Origin: Lepidurus packardi
Taxonomy: Eukaryota > Arthropoda > Branchiopoda > Notostraca > Triopsidae
Assembly (NCBI GenBank): GCA_023053545.1
Contig: JAKZAN010000004.1
Coordinates: 10,230,001 to 10,294,000, forward strand
DNA: 64,000 nt
Direction of reading: 5' to 3'
The position numbers and the translations under genes were made by a program. The first letter of the stretch is position 1; the number at the start of each line of letters is the position of its first letter. Under the pieces are notes generated by a model. That model was given only the letters and a program-made list of their open reading frames with translations. It ran no database searches and had not been told where the DNA came from. Of the stretch, positions 45,397 through 58,210 are shown piece by piece.

Positions 45397-45740
45397 TCCC
45401 ATGGGAGATCCCATGGGAAATCGAGAATGTTCGCTGACAAGTCTGGACAGGACAGAGTACGTATTCGAAAAACGTTCGCAAAAATGAGCGTTAGGCCACG
45501 CAAGCGAAGCCATCTCATTTTTTGAAAAGGAAATCGAACATTTTCGATTTGCTGACAAGCCTACAGCGTCAAGGGGAACCGAAAATGTTCGCAAGCCGAC
45601 CGTTACGACGTACGCTTTGAAAATCGAACGTTTCCGTTGACAAGCGGTCCCAGCCCACCCAACAAAGAATTATTCCTCTAAGCTACAAGCTTTTGACAGC
45701 GACAGTGAATATTGAAGGAGAGGTGAAAATGTTCGAAAAC
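45397..45740. repeat. Double TCCCATGGGA palindrome and clustered ATGTTCGC..GACAAG motif
   Basis: TCCCATGGGA occurs twice, 45397-45406 and 45409-45418. Directly after it begins a cluster of related words on both strands: GAGAATGTTCGCTGACAAG, CGAACATTTTCGATTTGCTG, GAAAATGTTCGCAAGCCGAC, ATCGAACGTTTCCGTTGAC and GAAAATGTTCGAAAAC. At least five related words occur in 320 bases, with irregular spacing. No gene is attached. Confidence 0.5.
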
Positions 45741-48700
45741 AGAGCCCTAGCAACAACACTGATCTCTTGAGAAGACAATGTGGGAAAGCAGCGAACAAAA
45801 ATGTCCAACTGTGAGGACTGAGTTGCCTGACTTTCAACAGTTTCCACGCCTATAAATGCGAATATTATGCTGTAGGCTGGGTGCGAGTTTGACTGGAACG
45901 CTAGCGTGTGTAAGTGTGCAAGTATAGGAACTGAATTTGATCACAGTGTAATAAAAGTCTCATAAAACCATAAGTTACGGAGGCCAGTCTTACTGTAAAA
46001 AAAAATTTAAGAAATTTTCTTCAGCCAAGAGGGGATGGAATCTTCTGACTTGGCAAAGAAACTCGACCCGAAAATTTCTGCTCCGAACCGCTTGTCGCGA
46101 TGATGCCTCATTAAGCTGGTCAAAAGAGTTTAATAAGATTCAAGCTAGACAGAAAAGCCCTGGGAAAAGTCTCGTATGCCTATGAAAGGAAATCATAAAA
46201 CCAGCCACAAGAAAAACACAAAAACAAAACAAAAAAACTTTCGTTATTCCAACGCATAAAAGCAACGGAATTTGTCTCGTCTACTCTATGAAAGAGTCCT
46301 TCATTGCGGTCGGACTTGAAGGAATATTAGAGTTGGGAGAGAAACAGTCTGAACGTCTGAACCCTTAGCCGCCTGATAATTAGAAGCTCATAAAGCGAGA
46401 GAAGCCAAAGCATAAGTACAACCAAACATTGTTGGCCATAACTATAACGAAAAGAAGAAGAAAAAAGTTATTGGGCCTATACCCTCGTTAAGCTTGCTGC
46501 ATCCTTAAACCTTTTTTGTGTGCCTTTTGGCATATACGCTAGAATTACCGCAAGAATGACCATCAAATTTATCTTCCCAGAACGATTCGCTTGGCAAGTC
46601 CAAAAAATGGGGGATCGAGGACTTGGTAATGAGCTGGCTATTACAAAGCATATTTGAAGGAAAGTAAAAATCCCAAATCCAAATGAAAAAATAGGCGAAA
46701 TTCCTAGAACTAGCCAATGGATCTTTGATCTTTGAAACTTAAGTGTTCCTCAAGAGAAAAGAAAAAAAAATCTGCTTGCTCTGCCCCGTACAAAGAAGTA
46801 TCAAGTTGAAATCTACTACTATTGAAATCTTGACAGGTCCCTTAATTGGCTGTCGAAAGTCACAGAAAGGGCAACAGGAAGGCCTAAAACAAAATCCGGG
46901 GAAAAAAAAATCTAGCGTTCTTGATTTGTAAGAGCACAAAGCTGGTACAAAGTGATACAAAGCTGGTACAATGTAACAACCTTAAAGGTTAAACGTCGGC
47001 GTGTCCAAGTACAAAGACAAGTAACTTTAACGTCCTTTCCGAACTCTCGAGTTGAGGCACAAAGCTCACCTTCTAAGTTTCAGGTGTCCATGGATACACC
47101 AAAAAAACTCCAGCAAGATGGATGGCTATTAGGTGATAACACAGAGAACCTGTGCCAAACTTGCAAAGACCACTTAGAGGTTGAAACTCGAGTATATACA
47201 CTCCTTATTCAGTGCCAAATCTGATAATTCTCCCCTCAAAGCCGAAAATTCAGATTCTTATCAAGGAAATCTTGCTATAGGACTCAATCTTACCTATGCG
47301 TTCCAATAGAGTTATAATCGAGAGTTCTTTCAAAACCAGTACCCTTGCGTGTGAAGGTTGAACCCTGATTCATAACCTCGTAACATGTAACATGCTTCCA
47401 AGTGGCATGTAAAGGTAAACGTGTAACGTGTATATAAATACAACCAAGGGAACAAGTTTCTGTTTCAGGTAACAGGAGCAGCTCAGCCGTCCCTTTAATC
47501 CCTTTTCTTTTTTAATGGAGGTAGAACAAAGAAAACGAAGAAACCCTTTGGCCCACCTTTGGACCATCGAACCCTATAGCTATCCTATAATTCTCCCGAA
47601 ATCCAGCGTTAATCTGGAAACTACTGATCTTTTGCCCATTCAAGTCCTAATTCAGCTCAGGTTGTCTTCAAAAGAATGTCACCGAAATCAGTTATGCCTT
47701 TTATAGCACGACAACTTACACGCAGCCACAACGTTTTAGGACGCTGGCCAGGTCAGGAATTTTCAACTTTATATGGTATTTCAAGGTTTATCTAAGAAAC
47801 GAAAAGGAAAAGAAATAAAGATATTGCTTCAGCTATCCCTAAACCATTTGATAAATCCTTTACCTCCATCGGACTCGCACGATTGTGTGACAGTTTTCCG
47901 ACAGCATAAAGAATTCCTATAAATTTCCCATTTGCTTTCGAAAATCAGCACCTGAGACGTACAGGATATGTCTACTCACAAAGAAATCACTTTACGAAGT
48001 CACTCTAAGTCATGGTTACAAAGAATACATTGATTTGTCACAATATTCCGACTTTAAATGACGTTTACGATTTTGTTTATGCAATTTTACATCATTTCAG
48101 TAGTAATTTACATCGTTTACGGTCTTTCAATAAGTATCTCCAACGTTTTTGTATTACAAAGGAGAATTTTCACTGTAATTTACAAAAAATATTTGAAATT
48201 TTAAGGATTACCATTACGAATTACCTCCAATTACGCTTACATTGCAGAATACAATTACCACTGTCATTGTACAGTAATTGTATTAACTTAAGAGATTCCA
48301 TTATTTGTTATTGCAGACCATTCAAACATTTCTTGCAAATTTACGCCGTAAACTGCCTCCGGTACTTATACTTCTATTGTTATACGACGAATTGATAGTT
48401 GTAATTATACGATCATTTATTTGACATAAAAGGTACCACAGTACCATATTAAAGAATTGTAGAGTCTTTTTTTTGCAGAATAGATGACTAGAAAAGCATT
48501 CTTATTTTACCAGAAAATGAATTAAGAGAAACCGTATAATCATATTCGCTCGGTATAATGAGTTGGGTTTTCCGCATGTCAAGTCAATAGGCGTATCGAT
48601 AACTTATATGGGGGGTGAATGCCTATAACTATTGAAATGGAACGAGCCTAGCTACTCAATACGGTCGATCGGTAAACCATTTTTTGGTTTCCGAAAAAGC

Positions 48701-51700
48701 CTCTTTTAACCTTACAATATTTCTTTTTCCACGTCCAAATATGCCGCACTCTGAATAATCTCATCCAGTCGGTATCTGACATGGCATTAAGTGCAAGCGC
48801 CAAAAAAAAAAAAAACTTTCTCTTGGGAGGTAATACACCTAACCTATAACGGACAGGTAACCACTTGGGAAATTGTAAGGAGGCAACGTCCAGCACAGTC
48901 ATAGCTTGCTTGGGGAACAAAATCAGACGTCTCGGAATGTGCACGATTTTGGACTCGCCTGCAGACATTGCATCTCGCCTACTGAGAACAAGATAAATAG
49001 CTTCTGCCCCGTTATGAATTCGGAGGAAAACCAGGAAGGTTGAGCGCATTTTAATAATCCTTTGCTCACGTGCATAGGTGTAAGCTACTAGAACGACCTT
49101 GCAGAAAAACCATCCTCCTGTCCGTTCCAATGAAAAATAAATAAAGAAAAAGACTTCAATTGGAGGAGAAGCAGCTTCCCCAAGGCTTGGACTTGCGAGA
49201 ATTTATGGGATCTACGGGGTACGGTAATAGACACAACATTTGTAATATTGTGTTCGCAGAGATCATTTGTAATAACTGACACTTTTAAGCTAATCTTGCA
49301 AGGCTATTTTGCTCCGTTTTTTTCGCGAAGAATGGCCCTTAAAGGAAGGCTTAAACAGCGAACATGAACACATCGAACATTCAAACAGATTGAGATTATC
49401 ATATTACAAAAAAAGCTTCGTAATTTTAGATATACACATCTATACAACTTTTCCTAGGAATTTCTTTAATTGCAACGCTGTTTACAGTATTTTATTGAAA
49501 GTTTTCGCGAATTGCAATGATGAATTACTTCCAAATTTACGTTAAGTTACCGTATCGTATCGTTAAGTTACAATTTTAATTTTTTTTGGGTTAGAAGTAG
49601 CATATTAAGAAATATTAACTTATAATGCCGTTCCAGTATTTCTTTTCCAAATTTTTGAAATAAAGTGCAACCAAATTCTGTACTTATATTGTTAAGGCTT
49701 CCGCATTGCTTACCTTTGCTTGGTGTAGGCGGTAAGCATGGGGAATTCGGAACAACGGTGTTTAAAACCAGTACATTTCATGAAAAAGTCTTTGACAGTA
49801 AGCTCGAGCATACTAACAGCTAGTGAACCTTTCCATCCACCTTTCAATCCACCTTTTTTCCAGTGAATAATAAGTTAGTAACAGTTTATTGTTTACTTTT
49901 ATACGCAAGGCTTTAGCAAAACAATAACAAACATCAGCGCCATGCGCCATCTGTGACTATTTCGCATCAATAAGCTAAGGTACACGGGAGACTTAATATT
50001 ACACATGTTTCATGTAGTGTTTCGAACCTGTCATTGTAATCGTTTTAGATTGTAAATTGCATTGGCATAACAGTTTCCATAACACTGAATCACAAAATTA
50101 GTGTTAAGAAAATCTATTCTATTGCTGTGTATTTCTCACAATAAAATCTCATAAATCTGGTTCGAATTGGAACCGCCTTCCTTCATTTTCCAACCCAAAA
50201 CAGATTAACCTGGGCCTGCGTTTTTTGTTTTGTTGCAGCCACCGGCCACCCTAACTTCAAGTTCATTACATCTTAATCCTCGGCGCGGTAAGGTGAGACG
50301 CCATTTTTTTTTCTTTACGTTTTATTTTCATGTTCTTCGTGGCTTGGCTGAATCTTCCAAATCCTACTGAAAGCGTGGGAACAGCTAACGTCCAGCGCAC
50401 AGGGGGCCGAAAGCGAAAATGGCGTTTAAAAAAATGTGATGAGCGCTTTCATGGCGTGCGGTGTCAAACGGAAATAGGATAGTGTAAACCTAGATTTTCT
50501 CATTGAAAAAAAAAATAAAAAAATACAAGTCGCTAGACAAGCTCCTCATTTTAAGTTGGCTCGTTTCGCTCCCCCCAAAATATGAGAACGTTTTCCAGCC
50601 GGATTGATTGACAACCCAACACCTTGTCATCCACGTACCCCCCTCTTCTTCCATTTTTACTAGTTACTGTTACCGCGTAATAAGGCGCCATGCAATGGAA
50701 ATCAGAGCAACACAACCCCCCCCCCCATTCTGGGGTTTGATTTTGTGTCTCTGGGCGCTTTTCCCACGTCGGTGGACAATTGCAGAATGGTTTTTCGAAC
50801 CAAAAAAAAAAAAGACAGGGGGAAGCAGAGGAAGAATCAGCCCATTGTAATTCCCCAAGTTTCCAAGTTTTTGCCCCACCCCGAAAAGCAAGGATTGTAA
50901 GGGAATCTAGACCATTCCAGACCAAGCAGAGCAATCCTCGGAATCCCTCCGCATGGATAAATGGATCAAATTTGCTGAAAAGGTTGAGTAACAGCCAACC
51001 TTTATCGATGGACCGTGTTAACGCGTTGAAGAGTAGAGACAACTTATAATAAGAACTCCCTTTCTTTTCTTTCTTTCTTTCTCTCTTTTTTTTAACTTTT
51101 CTATTCCCCTTTTGGGCAGGCTACGGATTGCCTGTAAAAACCTACATGTGTATCCACATCACATATCGTTTTGCTGGGGTTTTGTGTGCTGGTCCCGTGT
51201 CCGTGTCCGCGTCCCATTTTATGGTGCGTTCCAGGGCACAAAAGCCCGCAGCCTATTTAAACAGAGCCTCGGTACTGTCTATGGATAGATGGAAGCCGTG
51301 GGAACCGACTTGTTACGGTTTGACAAGACTTTGAACGTGTGTGGGTCCACTCTCATTGGGTTCGGAACTCTCTTTCCGAAACGAACAGTGTACGCATGTA
51401 CGAGTAACGAGTCCCAAAGTTTTAAGTTTACCCAAGGACTTAAAATTTAGAAAATGGGAAAAGAGGAAACTCGCACAACAGTACTTGGGATAGGTTCTAG
51501 TCAATACCCCTAATACACAGTTTCGGTTTTTCTTGGACTTTGGGGTTGCTACCCCCAAATTGGACGGTGGACCATGATCCCTAAGGTTTCTCTGAGCATC
51601 ACTTCCACGCCCCTTGACCTCCCTCGAAATTTACGATACCGCCGCGTTGAGTCATTAGAAGGACATTCGCAGATAGGACAGTTGTTTCGTTAGCGCCGAG

Positions 51701-52729
51701 ATTTGTTGTCAGACGCCTACTGTGCGTAGCAACAGGTATATAAGGGTTTGCTGTGTGTCCTGTGCGACCTCCCTTAAGAAACCTGGAAAAATCCAGCCGC
51801 GTCTTAAGAAAACTCCAGATTTTTTTTTGTATTTTTCTCTTCGCCCTTTTTCTGCTTTTCAAGTTTTGAATCAAAGACTGAACTTGAAGATGGACATAGC
51901 ACAACAACAGAGCCCAATTCTTCTTTTCTTTTTACAAAATCCTGCCACCTTTCTCTCTTTGTATTCTTCCTTTCTTCTAAGGCAAAAATGGAGCTTTTTT
52001 TTCTTTCTTTATAGTTCTTTAGAAGTTCTTTAAAAGAGCTTGAAGGAAGCTTGTTTCTTTGCTGTTATTCGAAACCAATTGATTCGGGGCCCTTCTTTTT
52101 ATGAACGAAAATAAAGGTTTTACGAGGCCACGGAGGAGGCAGAACTGGGCTGTTGCCCCCTTTCCAACTTTTTCACGTTTTTAGTGCTAAATGTCGACAA
52201 GGCGGCTCATCAGGAAGCACAACAGTGGTACTATATGGCAACAATTAGGGCGAAGGGCCGTTTGCGCTCAAAAGAGACCGCTGGGCCACAGCGAGCCCCA
52301 GTCTAACTGCACCCAGCCAATTCAAGGAAAAAGAGCAATGGACATATTGCCAAAACGAAGAATTTTTTTATAGCCACCCTAGCTAGCCAAGGCCGTAATT
52401 TTAATTTAGAAGAGGGGTTCAAAGGTCAGAGCACTACAATGAAATTTCTCCACTTGGCAACCGCAAACGTTGGACCCTAGCTTCAAAACCTCCTGTCATA
52501 TTAGAAACTCGTATCCTTCATCTCCTCTTTTTCAAAAGTGCTCCGCTATGCCTATCAAAGTCAAACAATGGCTTATCATCTACCCCCTCTTTGTAAAAAA
52601 ATACAGAAAAAAACCAAGGGTTTCAGCATGTTTGGGACCACCCAAAGTAACTCAGAATTGCATTTCTTTCATTCGGTAATAATCTACCCATATCTATTAT
52701 TTCTCTATAGCTACATGTGATTTTTCAAG
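45741..52729. other. Intergenic, no gene recognised
   Basis: Seven kilobases with no recognisable gene. The longest frames are 48648-49130 (-, 160 codons) and 50551-51042 (-, 163 codons). Neither shows a motif, and frames overlap them on the other strand. The segments 48060-48420 and 49460-49570 are rich in ATTAC/GTAAT words. Confidence 0.45.
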
Positions 52730-52920
52730 AATATTTCGATTTATGTATATTTATTTTTATTTTTCAATTATAATATTATATATATAAAAATACAAATATA
52801 GAATTATATATTATACATATTATTGTTATTATTACTAGTGTTATATAAATATATAGATTTATATTTGATATACTTTGATTTTTATATAATTATTTTAAAT
52901 ATATTATATATGCGTCTTGC
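52730..52920. repeat. Extreme A+T-rich tract
   Basis: Nearly 200 bases of TATA, ATTATA and ATATAT words with hardly any G or C. It is simple sequence, with no sign of an origin or a matrix-attachment motif that I could defend. Confidence 0.6.
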
Positions 52921-55224
52921 AGTGTTCCCTCCTTTCTCTCAAACAGGTTCTACGCTAGCTCAGATTACTATATAAAATGAGGAATGCGCCCTGTAAAACT
53001 TCCATCACTGCCCACAAGCTTGCACGGACCGCTCCAGCTTTTTTTTAACAAATTTCTCCAGCGCTCGCAAGCCTTAGTTGAGGAAGGAGGAAAAAAAGCA
53101 AAACTAAAGCGAAAATAATAATAAAAAAAAAGTGAGAAGTGGAGGCCTATGGAGCCGAAGCTTTGGTTATATAGCCGGTCGAGTTAATTTGTGGCCAGCG
53201 ATGGAAGCGATATGTGGCGTTTTACAAGGAGTCGTAAACTCTATACGTAAAGCACTAAGCCGCCACGCATACATAATGAGCCAAACCACAAGCTCCGTTT
53301 AGATTTGCGCTTATATCCTTTAGTTTTCGTTTCCATCCCTTAGCCCCGAAATGATACTTTGACCCCCTTCACTCTTTCTTAACAGGAAAAGGACATAAAT
53401 AACCACTTCCAAACAAATCAAACTCCAAATGCACCTCACGGGACATTTTCCATGTTCAGCACTCGGGCTGCAAGACTCCTGGGAAAAATCCTACAATAAA
53501 AACGTTTCATTGACTTAAGGAGTTAAGGAGCAACTCCTCCAAAGCGTCCCTTTTGGGCTACTTTTGGGCGTTTTCCTTTTCGTGGGTACTGTACTACAGC
53601 GTACCGTGCGTATAGCATAGTACTGTACGCGTCAATATTTGCACTTGAAGCAAAAAGGGCTGGTTTCTCTGGTGAAAAGAGGCTGGGGACAATTCTCGCT
53701 TGTTCTGTTCCGTTCGCGGCTCGTTTTCTTGTTGCTATGCGAGCGTCTTAGCCCTTTATTCCGTTTGTAAATTGGGTACAAGCGGCAGGACTGGTCTTTG
53801 GAACAAGAATGAAATTCGACTGGAGCCGCCCGAGACCAATTCTACATCGTTGTTGGTCCCACATGAGCACGGCAACAACAATGAATTTGAGTTTGGGAAA
53901 ATCCGGTGTGTCCGTTGAACGGACGCCGCAGCCAATGTCACTGAGCTGCGATTCGCACAACTCAGATTTCACGCGCTTTTGTCGCGAAATTTGCCAATTC
54001 TGTATGCCTCTAACCAGACATTCTTTTTTGGCCCCAGCCCTTTGACGGTCTATTGTCGACCCCACCAAGCGACGCTAAAGTACGAAGATTCTTATCTGCC
54101 AATATCCCATTCAGGATTCACACTGCTTTTATAGTTCTTCTTTCTCTTTTTTTCCCCTTTTTTTGTGGAACACGTTTCATATTCATTGAGAGAGAAGACA
54201 AACTGACATAGCCACTGGCTATGTTCCATCTCTCCCATTTCTCCCATCTCGAAAAATCTGAATGGCAGTATTTTGTAAAAAAAAAGATCCTTTTTAAAAC
54301 CAAGTTTGGCGTTAATGAAAACTTGGCGGTATTGGGGATAATTGCGGTTCCGGTCTCCGCAAAACGTACGCCAAAAAATCTCGTTTTTTATATTCTTTTT
54401 TAACTTTTTACGAGAAAAGAAGCTGTGTTAGGGAAGGAAGGAAATCATTCAAGTTGTTATCTCTTTTGGCGCTCGTAAAGAAAAAAAAACGCGCGGTCCA
54501 TGTTGTTTCAAAGTCCGAGTTGAGTGAGAAAGCGAAAGAATGCGGTTCGCAGGTAAAAATGAAAAAGGAGAAGGTCATAGGGGGGCCTCTCTCCCGCTCT
54601 CTTCTTTCGTCTGGCTACTTCAGAATTCAGTATGGACGGCTCATCAGGCCGCAGATTCACAGCTTCCAACCCGGCAGCAGCAGGAGCAAAAAGTCCCTTG
54701 GCTGGAAACGGCTCAAACCCCCAACCGAACACCAAAGAACGCGGAGGACCAACTTAATTTTTTTAAAATTTTTGAAGAGGGAAACATTTTCCCTCGAGTC
54801 ACCCTTTTCAACTGTCTTTACCCCCCCTTACACGGTTCTTACGGTCCAGCTATCAAGTAATGGACATGGGATGATCTTGACATGACCATCGCATCCCGAA
54901 AACCTTGGACGAAGATTGGCAAGTCCCAAAACTCGGCTCATTTTTCATCACGGAACACTTAGCCTTCAGTTTTCTTCCCTATTTCGCTGACTGATGGACT
55001 AAAGTAACATTTGGGTAACAGAAACGGACCCTCTGACCCCTCTAAATCAGTTTATTATGTGCTACAAAGATGGACGTCTTTTTAACAAGACTTGAACGCG
55101 ACCACAACATTCGTCTCCGTCACCCCCCTATTTAACCAAAAATCACAGGTTAGACGTGGTGATGGACGCTTGCAGGCTTGTGCTCTTTTAGGAACGATGC
55201 ATTTTGTTCGAAATTCTTTGGGTT
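52921..55224. other. Intergenic, no gene recognised
   Basis: Several overlapping frames with coding-like composition lie at 53700-54070 and 54450-54890, for example a short frame starting ATG at 54631 (begins MDGSSGRRFTASNPAAAG). None carries a domain, and exon borders could not be linked into a gene. Confidence 0.4.
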
Positions 55225-55345
55225 AGCCGTTCGCGAGCTATTGGCATGCGAACGTTGGGTCGCGACGTCACGGACGTGTCGTGGCAAGCCCCATGACGCT
55301 TCGTAGCACGGTAACTGCTGTAGCTTCATTACTACCTAACGCATG
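55225..55345 (+). repeat. Dispersed GACGTCAC-core repeat, copy D
   Basis: It reads AGCCGTTCGCGAG, CTATTGGCATGCGAACG, GTCGCGACGTCACGGACGTG and then a weaker match to the copy B/C extension (CTGTAGCTTCATTACT and AACGCATGAAGGAAGGG). It lies in the opposite orientation to copies B and C. Confidence 0.7.
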
Positions 55346-55701
55346 AAGGAAGGGAAAATATGTTAGAATACTGGATTTCTTGCTCTATTTTCTGTCAACA
55401 TTGGGACGGTCATTTTCAAAACGAAGATGAGTTTTATCTTTAAGATGGGTTTTTAGAAGCCTGAAGTCTCAACAACCTGTAAACCTAGGGTACTAATCTC
55501 TCGAAACATCACTTTTCTTAGTGAATGTTGATTTTATTTTGTTAGACGTTCGTGGGAATCTTGTTTATGTGTTATATAAAGTAGCACATCGTATTCTGTT
55601 TTCGGAGGATGTTTTTAGCTTGGATCTCTCCAGATAACGTCAAAATCTGCTGTTTTTCGGATGGTTTAGAGTGGTCGAACCGAAACAAGTCCAGCCAACA
55701 A

Positions 55702-55749
<48 letters not shown>

Positions 55750-56132
55750 TGCATAGTTTGGTCTTACGCAAGATTAACGAATGTTCCAAGCTTCCGACTG
55801 GACCTCTTCCAACCTATTCAAAATCCAACAACAAACTATGCCGCGAAGGGTCACAAAAGCAGCGCTGTTTACAATTTTGAGAATTTGTCCTGTCATGCTA
55901 TTATTTCTCCCTCCCCTATAGCCACTTGGGCCAGAAGTTCACTTACCAAGTTAACTACAAACCCCACCAAAACCTAACGTGTAACGACCTATGGCAACCA
56001 TGCCTAATTTTCTCCCTATCTCACCTTTCCTAATAGTGTCCATTACCATCTTGTATTTGATTTATTTGTATTTGTTTTTTGTTTACTTTTGTCTTATTAC
56101 CCCACATCTCCGTTTCTGAACCATCCTTATAG
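55346..56132. other. Intergenic with a microsatellite
   Basis: No gene is recognised. An (AG)18 run occupies 55709-55744, and the two frames crossing it are artefacts of the repeat. Confidence 0.45.
55709..55744. repeat. (AG)18 microsatellite
   Basis: 36 bases of perfect AG dinucleotide, followed by six G. Confidence 0.95.
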
Positions 56133-56368
56133 AACTAATCGTTGGCATTCCAAGGTACAGAAGTCGCTTCAAGATAAACCTTATCGACGCCTTTGATACG
56201 GGGAAGAGACGCCGTATCTTGTTCGGTGTTGGCCCTGGCATCCTGGACAGCCCCCGCGGCCCGTCACCGACAGAGACCGACACTAACCCACCGTCCAAAG
56301 GGCTCCTCGGCGTCACAACAAACCCTCCAGCTTTTGAAATACAAAACGAACCTCAAGCTTGTTGTTGA
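56133..56368 (+). CDS. Orphan exon-like frame, possible C-terminal exon or gene remnant
   Basis: Not recognised. A good acceptor (ATCCTTATAG) at 56123-56132 opens a frame of 77 codons to TGA at 56366-56368, in phase 1. The codons prefer C or G at third positions, unlike the A+T-rich surroundings. The product has IDAFDTGKRRRILFGVGPG, a Pro/Thr/Ser-rich stretch and ends EIQNEPQACC. After the stop, the same and a neighbouring frame keep a coding-like look, which would fit a decayed coding sequence. No upstream exon could be joined. Confidence 0.25.
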
Positions 56369-58146
56369 GGGGAAGGGATCCAGCATTCCCATGCTTCTCA
56401 AAAGATCGTCCAGCTTTTCAGGGAGCTCTATCAGTTCAAGTGACGTGGGAGACTAACTAAAAGAGGGCAGTCAGATAAGCCTCGAATTAACGCTTCATGT
56501 TCCCATTCAGAAATCCGCGACAAGTATGCTAAGCTCGTCCTAGGCTATGATTACACCTCTTCAAGGATATACATGACAAAGAACTTGTTGTGGAATTCGC
56601 CAACGTGCAAAACGAGCTACTGTGATCGCCCAAACGTGATACTGCCCTTCCAAAGCATCCAAAGCACTACGCGTATCCCAGTAATACGATCTGCCAACTG
56701 TAAGAAGAGAGGAAGACACTAACCAATAAGCAAGCTACTGGACGCACAGTATGTACAGTACAGTACAGTACAATTACTGCGCCATGACCTGTTGGCGTCT
56801 AGACTACTAATCCCCAAAAATGTATCCCCCAGATTTGTAAACAGAAGTGCGAATTGTGCCGACAAGCTGTAAGATATGTTATACTATAGTGTATGTATAC
56901 TATACACTGTCTTCTATTATATTATTATGTATTTCAGGTAGGAAAGGAAGGCCTAATCAACGTTATCTGCAAAGAAGGGGAAAATCGATCTCTCGATCGG
57001 TTTCTCTGTATACCTGGCAGTTTGGTCTCGAGTCTCATGAGTTGATTGCGTGTGATGGGAAGCTTCCTTCTTGCCGCCTTCTTCCGCCACGTCGTGAACA
57101 GCTTCAGGAGGCCTGGCTGCGAAAAGACGTAAACATTTGGCGAACATTTAAGAGGCGCTCGCTGTGCGACTAATTGATTCTTGTTACAACTTACAACCCA
57201 CAACAAGGTGTGTAACACACTTTCTTTTTTACCTTCCTAATTTGGGGTTTAGAAAAACAAGAACATATTGACAAATAACAAAAAAAGGGACACGAGTTTT
57301 GGTAACGAGAAGGTTATGGATGGAACTTTTTACGACGATTAGTAACGCACTTCTAGTGCATTTTGTGCTTACTACTACAATTAGGGAGTAACACAGACTT
57401 CCCACGGCCGTATGATTATTTTTTTTTCATTCAATATAACGGCGTGAAACCTTCAGTAACTACTCATTACCGTATCCCCTTTTGCTGGCGTTTCCACGGA
57501 AAATAAAAGAAAATAAATAAGAAAAAGTTGGTTTCACATAAGGCGAGTTGTAGGCCTAGTGCCAACCCACCAATTGGCTGAGTCCTATTATACCCCTGTA
57601 TTTGTTCCCCGGTCGGAAAAAGTGCTCACTTCCGATCAAGCGTTTCTTGTCTTTGCACGCCAAGTTAGCTCTCATTAAAACCCACCTTCCAGTCTGAAAA
57701 TGGGGTTCAGACACGAGACGTACGGCTTTTACAATGTTATTTCAACGACTGGGGACTTTGAAGCTTGCTTTGAAGGCTTTCTCACTAGAGTTTGTCTGAC
57801 CACACGAACAATCCAAACTGTAACCGCTTCCGTCAATGACAAGTGCCAACTCATCTCCTAAACACAAAAACAACCGAAATTAAATAAGATTTTTTGTAAG
57901 GCCAATATTGGCTCAGCATACTTTACTGTACGCCAAAAAAACACTGGGATGATGTCATTAGTCAAATATTTCTTCGTTAAACGAAACTATCGGGAAATTA
58001 AAATCAACAACTTAACGCGCACTTTCTTTCACAACCTTTTACTTCCAAATGACCCAAGCTTTCCCAAATACAATCCTTTAGCTCAAAATGCTTCTTTTGC
58101 AGTCTAAACTCTACCATTTCTAGAAATGTAGTGCCAAAATGGACAC
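56369..58146. other. Intergenic, no gene recognised
   Basis: It contains an (ACAGT)4-like run at about 56752-56773. Opposed frames at 56847-57218 have no family signature. Nothing else stands out. Confidence 0.45.
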
Positions 58147-58190
58147 AATTCCAAGTCTAATTCAATAGAATTCCAAGTCTAATTCAATGT
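58147..58190. repeat. Tandem duplication of a 22 bp unit
   Basis: AATTCCAAGTCTAATTCAAT occurs twice in a row, separated by two bases (AG), immediately before the larger tandem array. Confidence 0.8.
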
Positions 58191-58210
58191 AAAAGTGTTT
58201 CTAATAAAGA

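Noticed and set aside
48648-49130. 160-codon minus frame
   Set aside because: It shows no domain, codon bias or splice context. By a rough hand estimate for A+T-rich DNA, around a dozen frames of 90 or more codons and an occasional one of about 160 are expected by chance in 31 kb on two strands.
50551-51042. 163-codon minus frame
   Set aside because: It has the same problem, and it crosses homopolymer runs of A and C that would encode improbable peptides.
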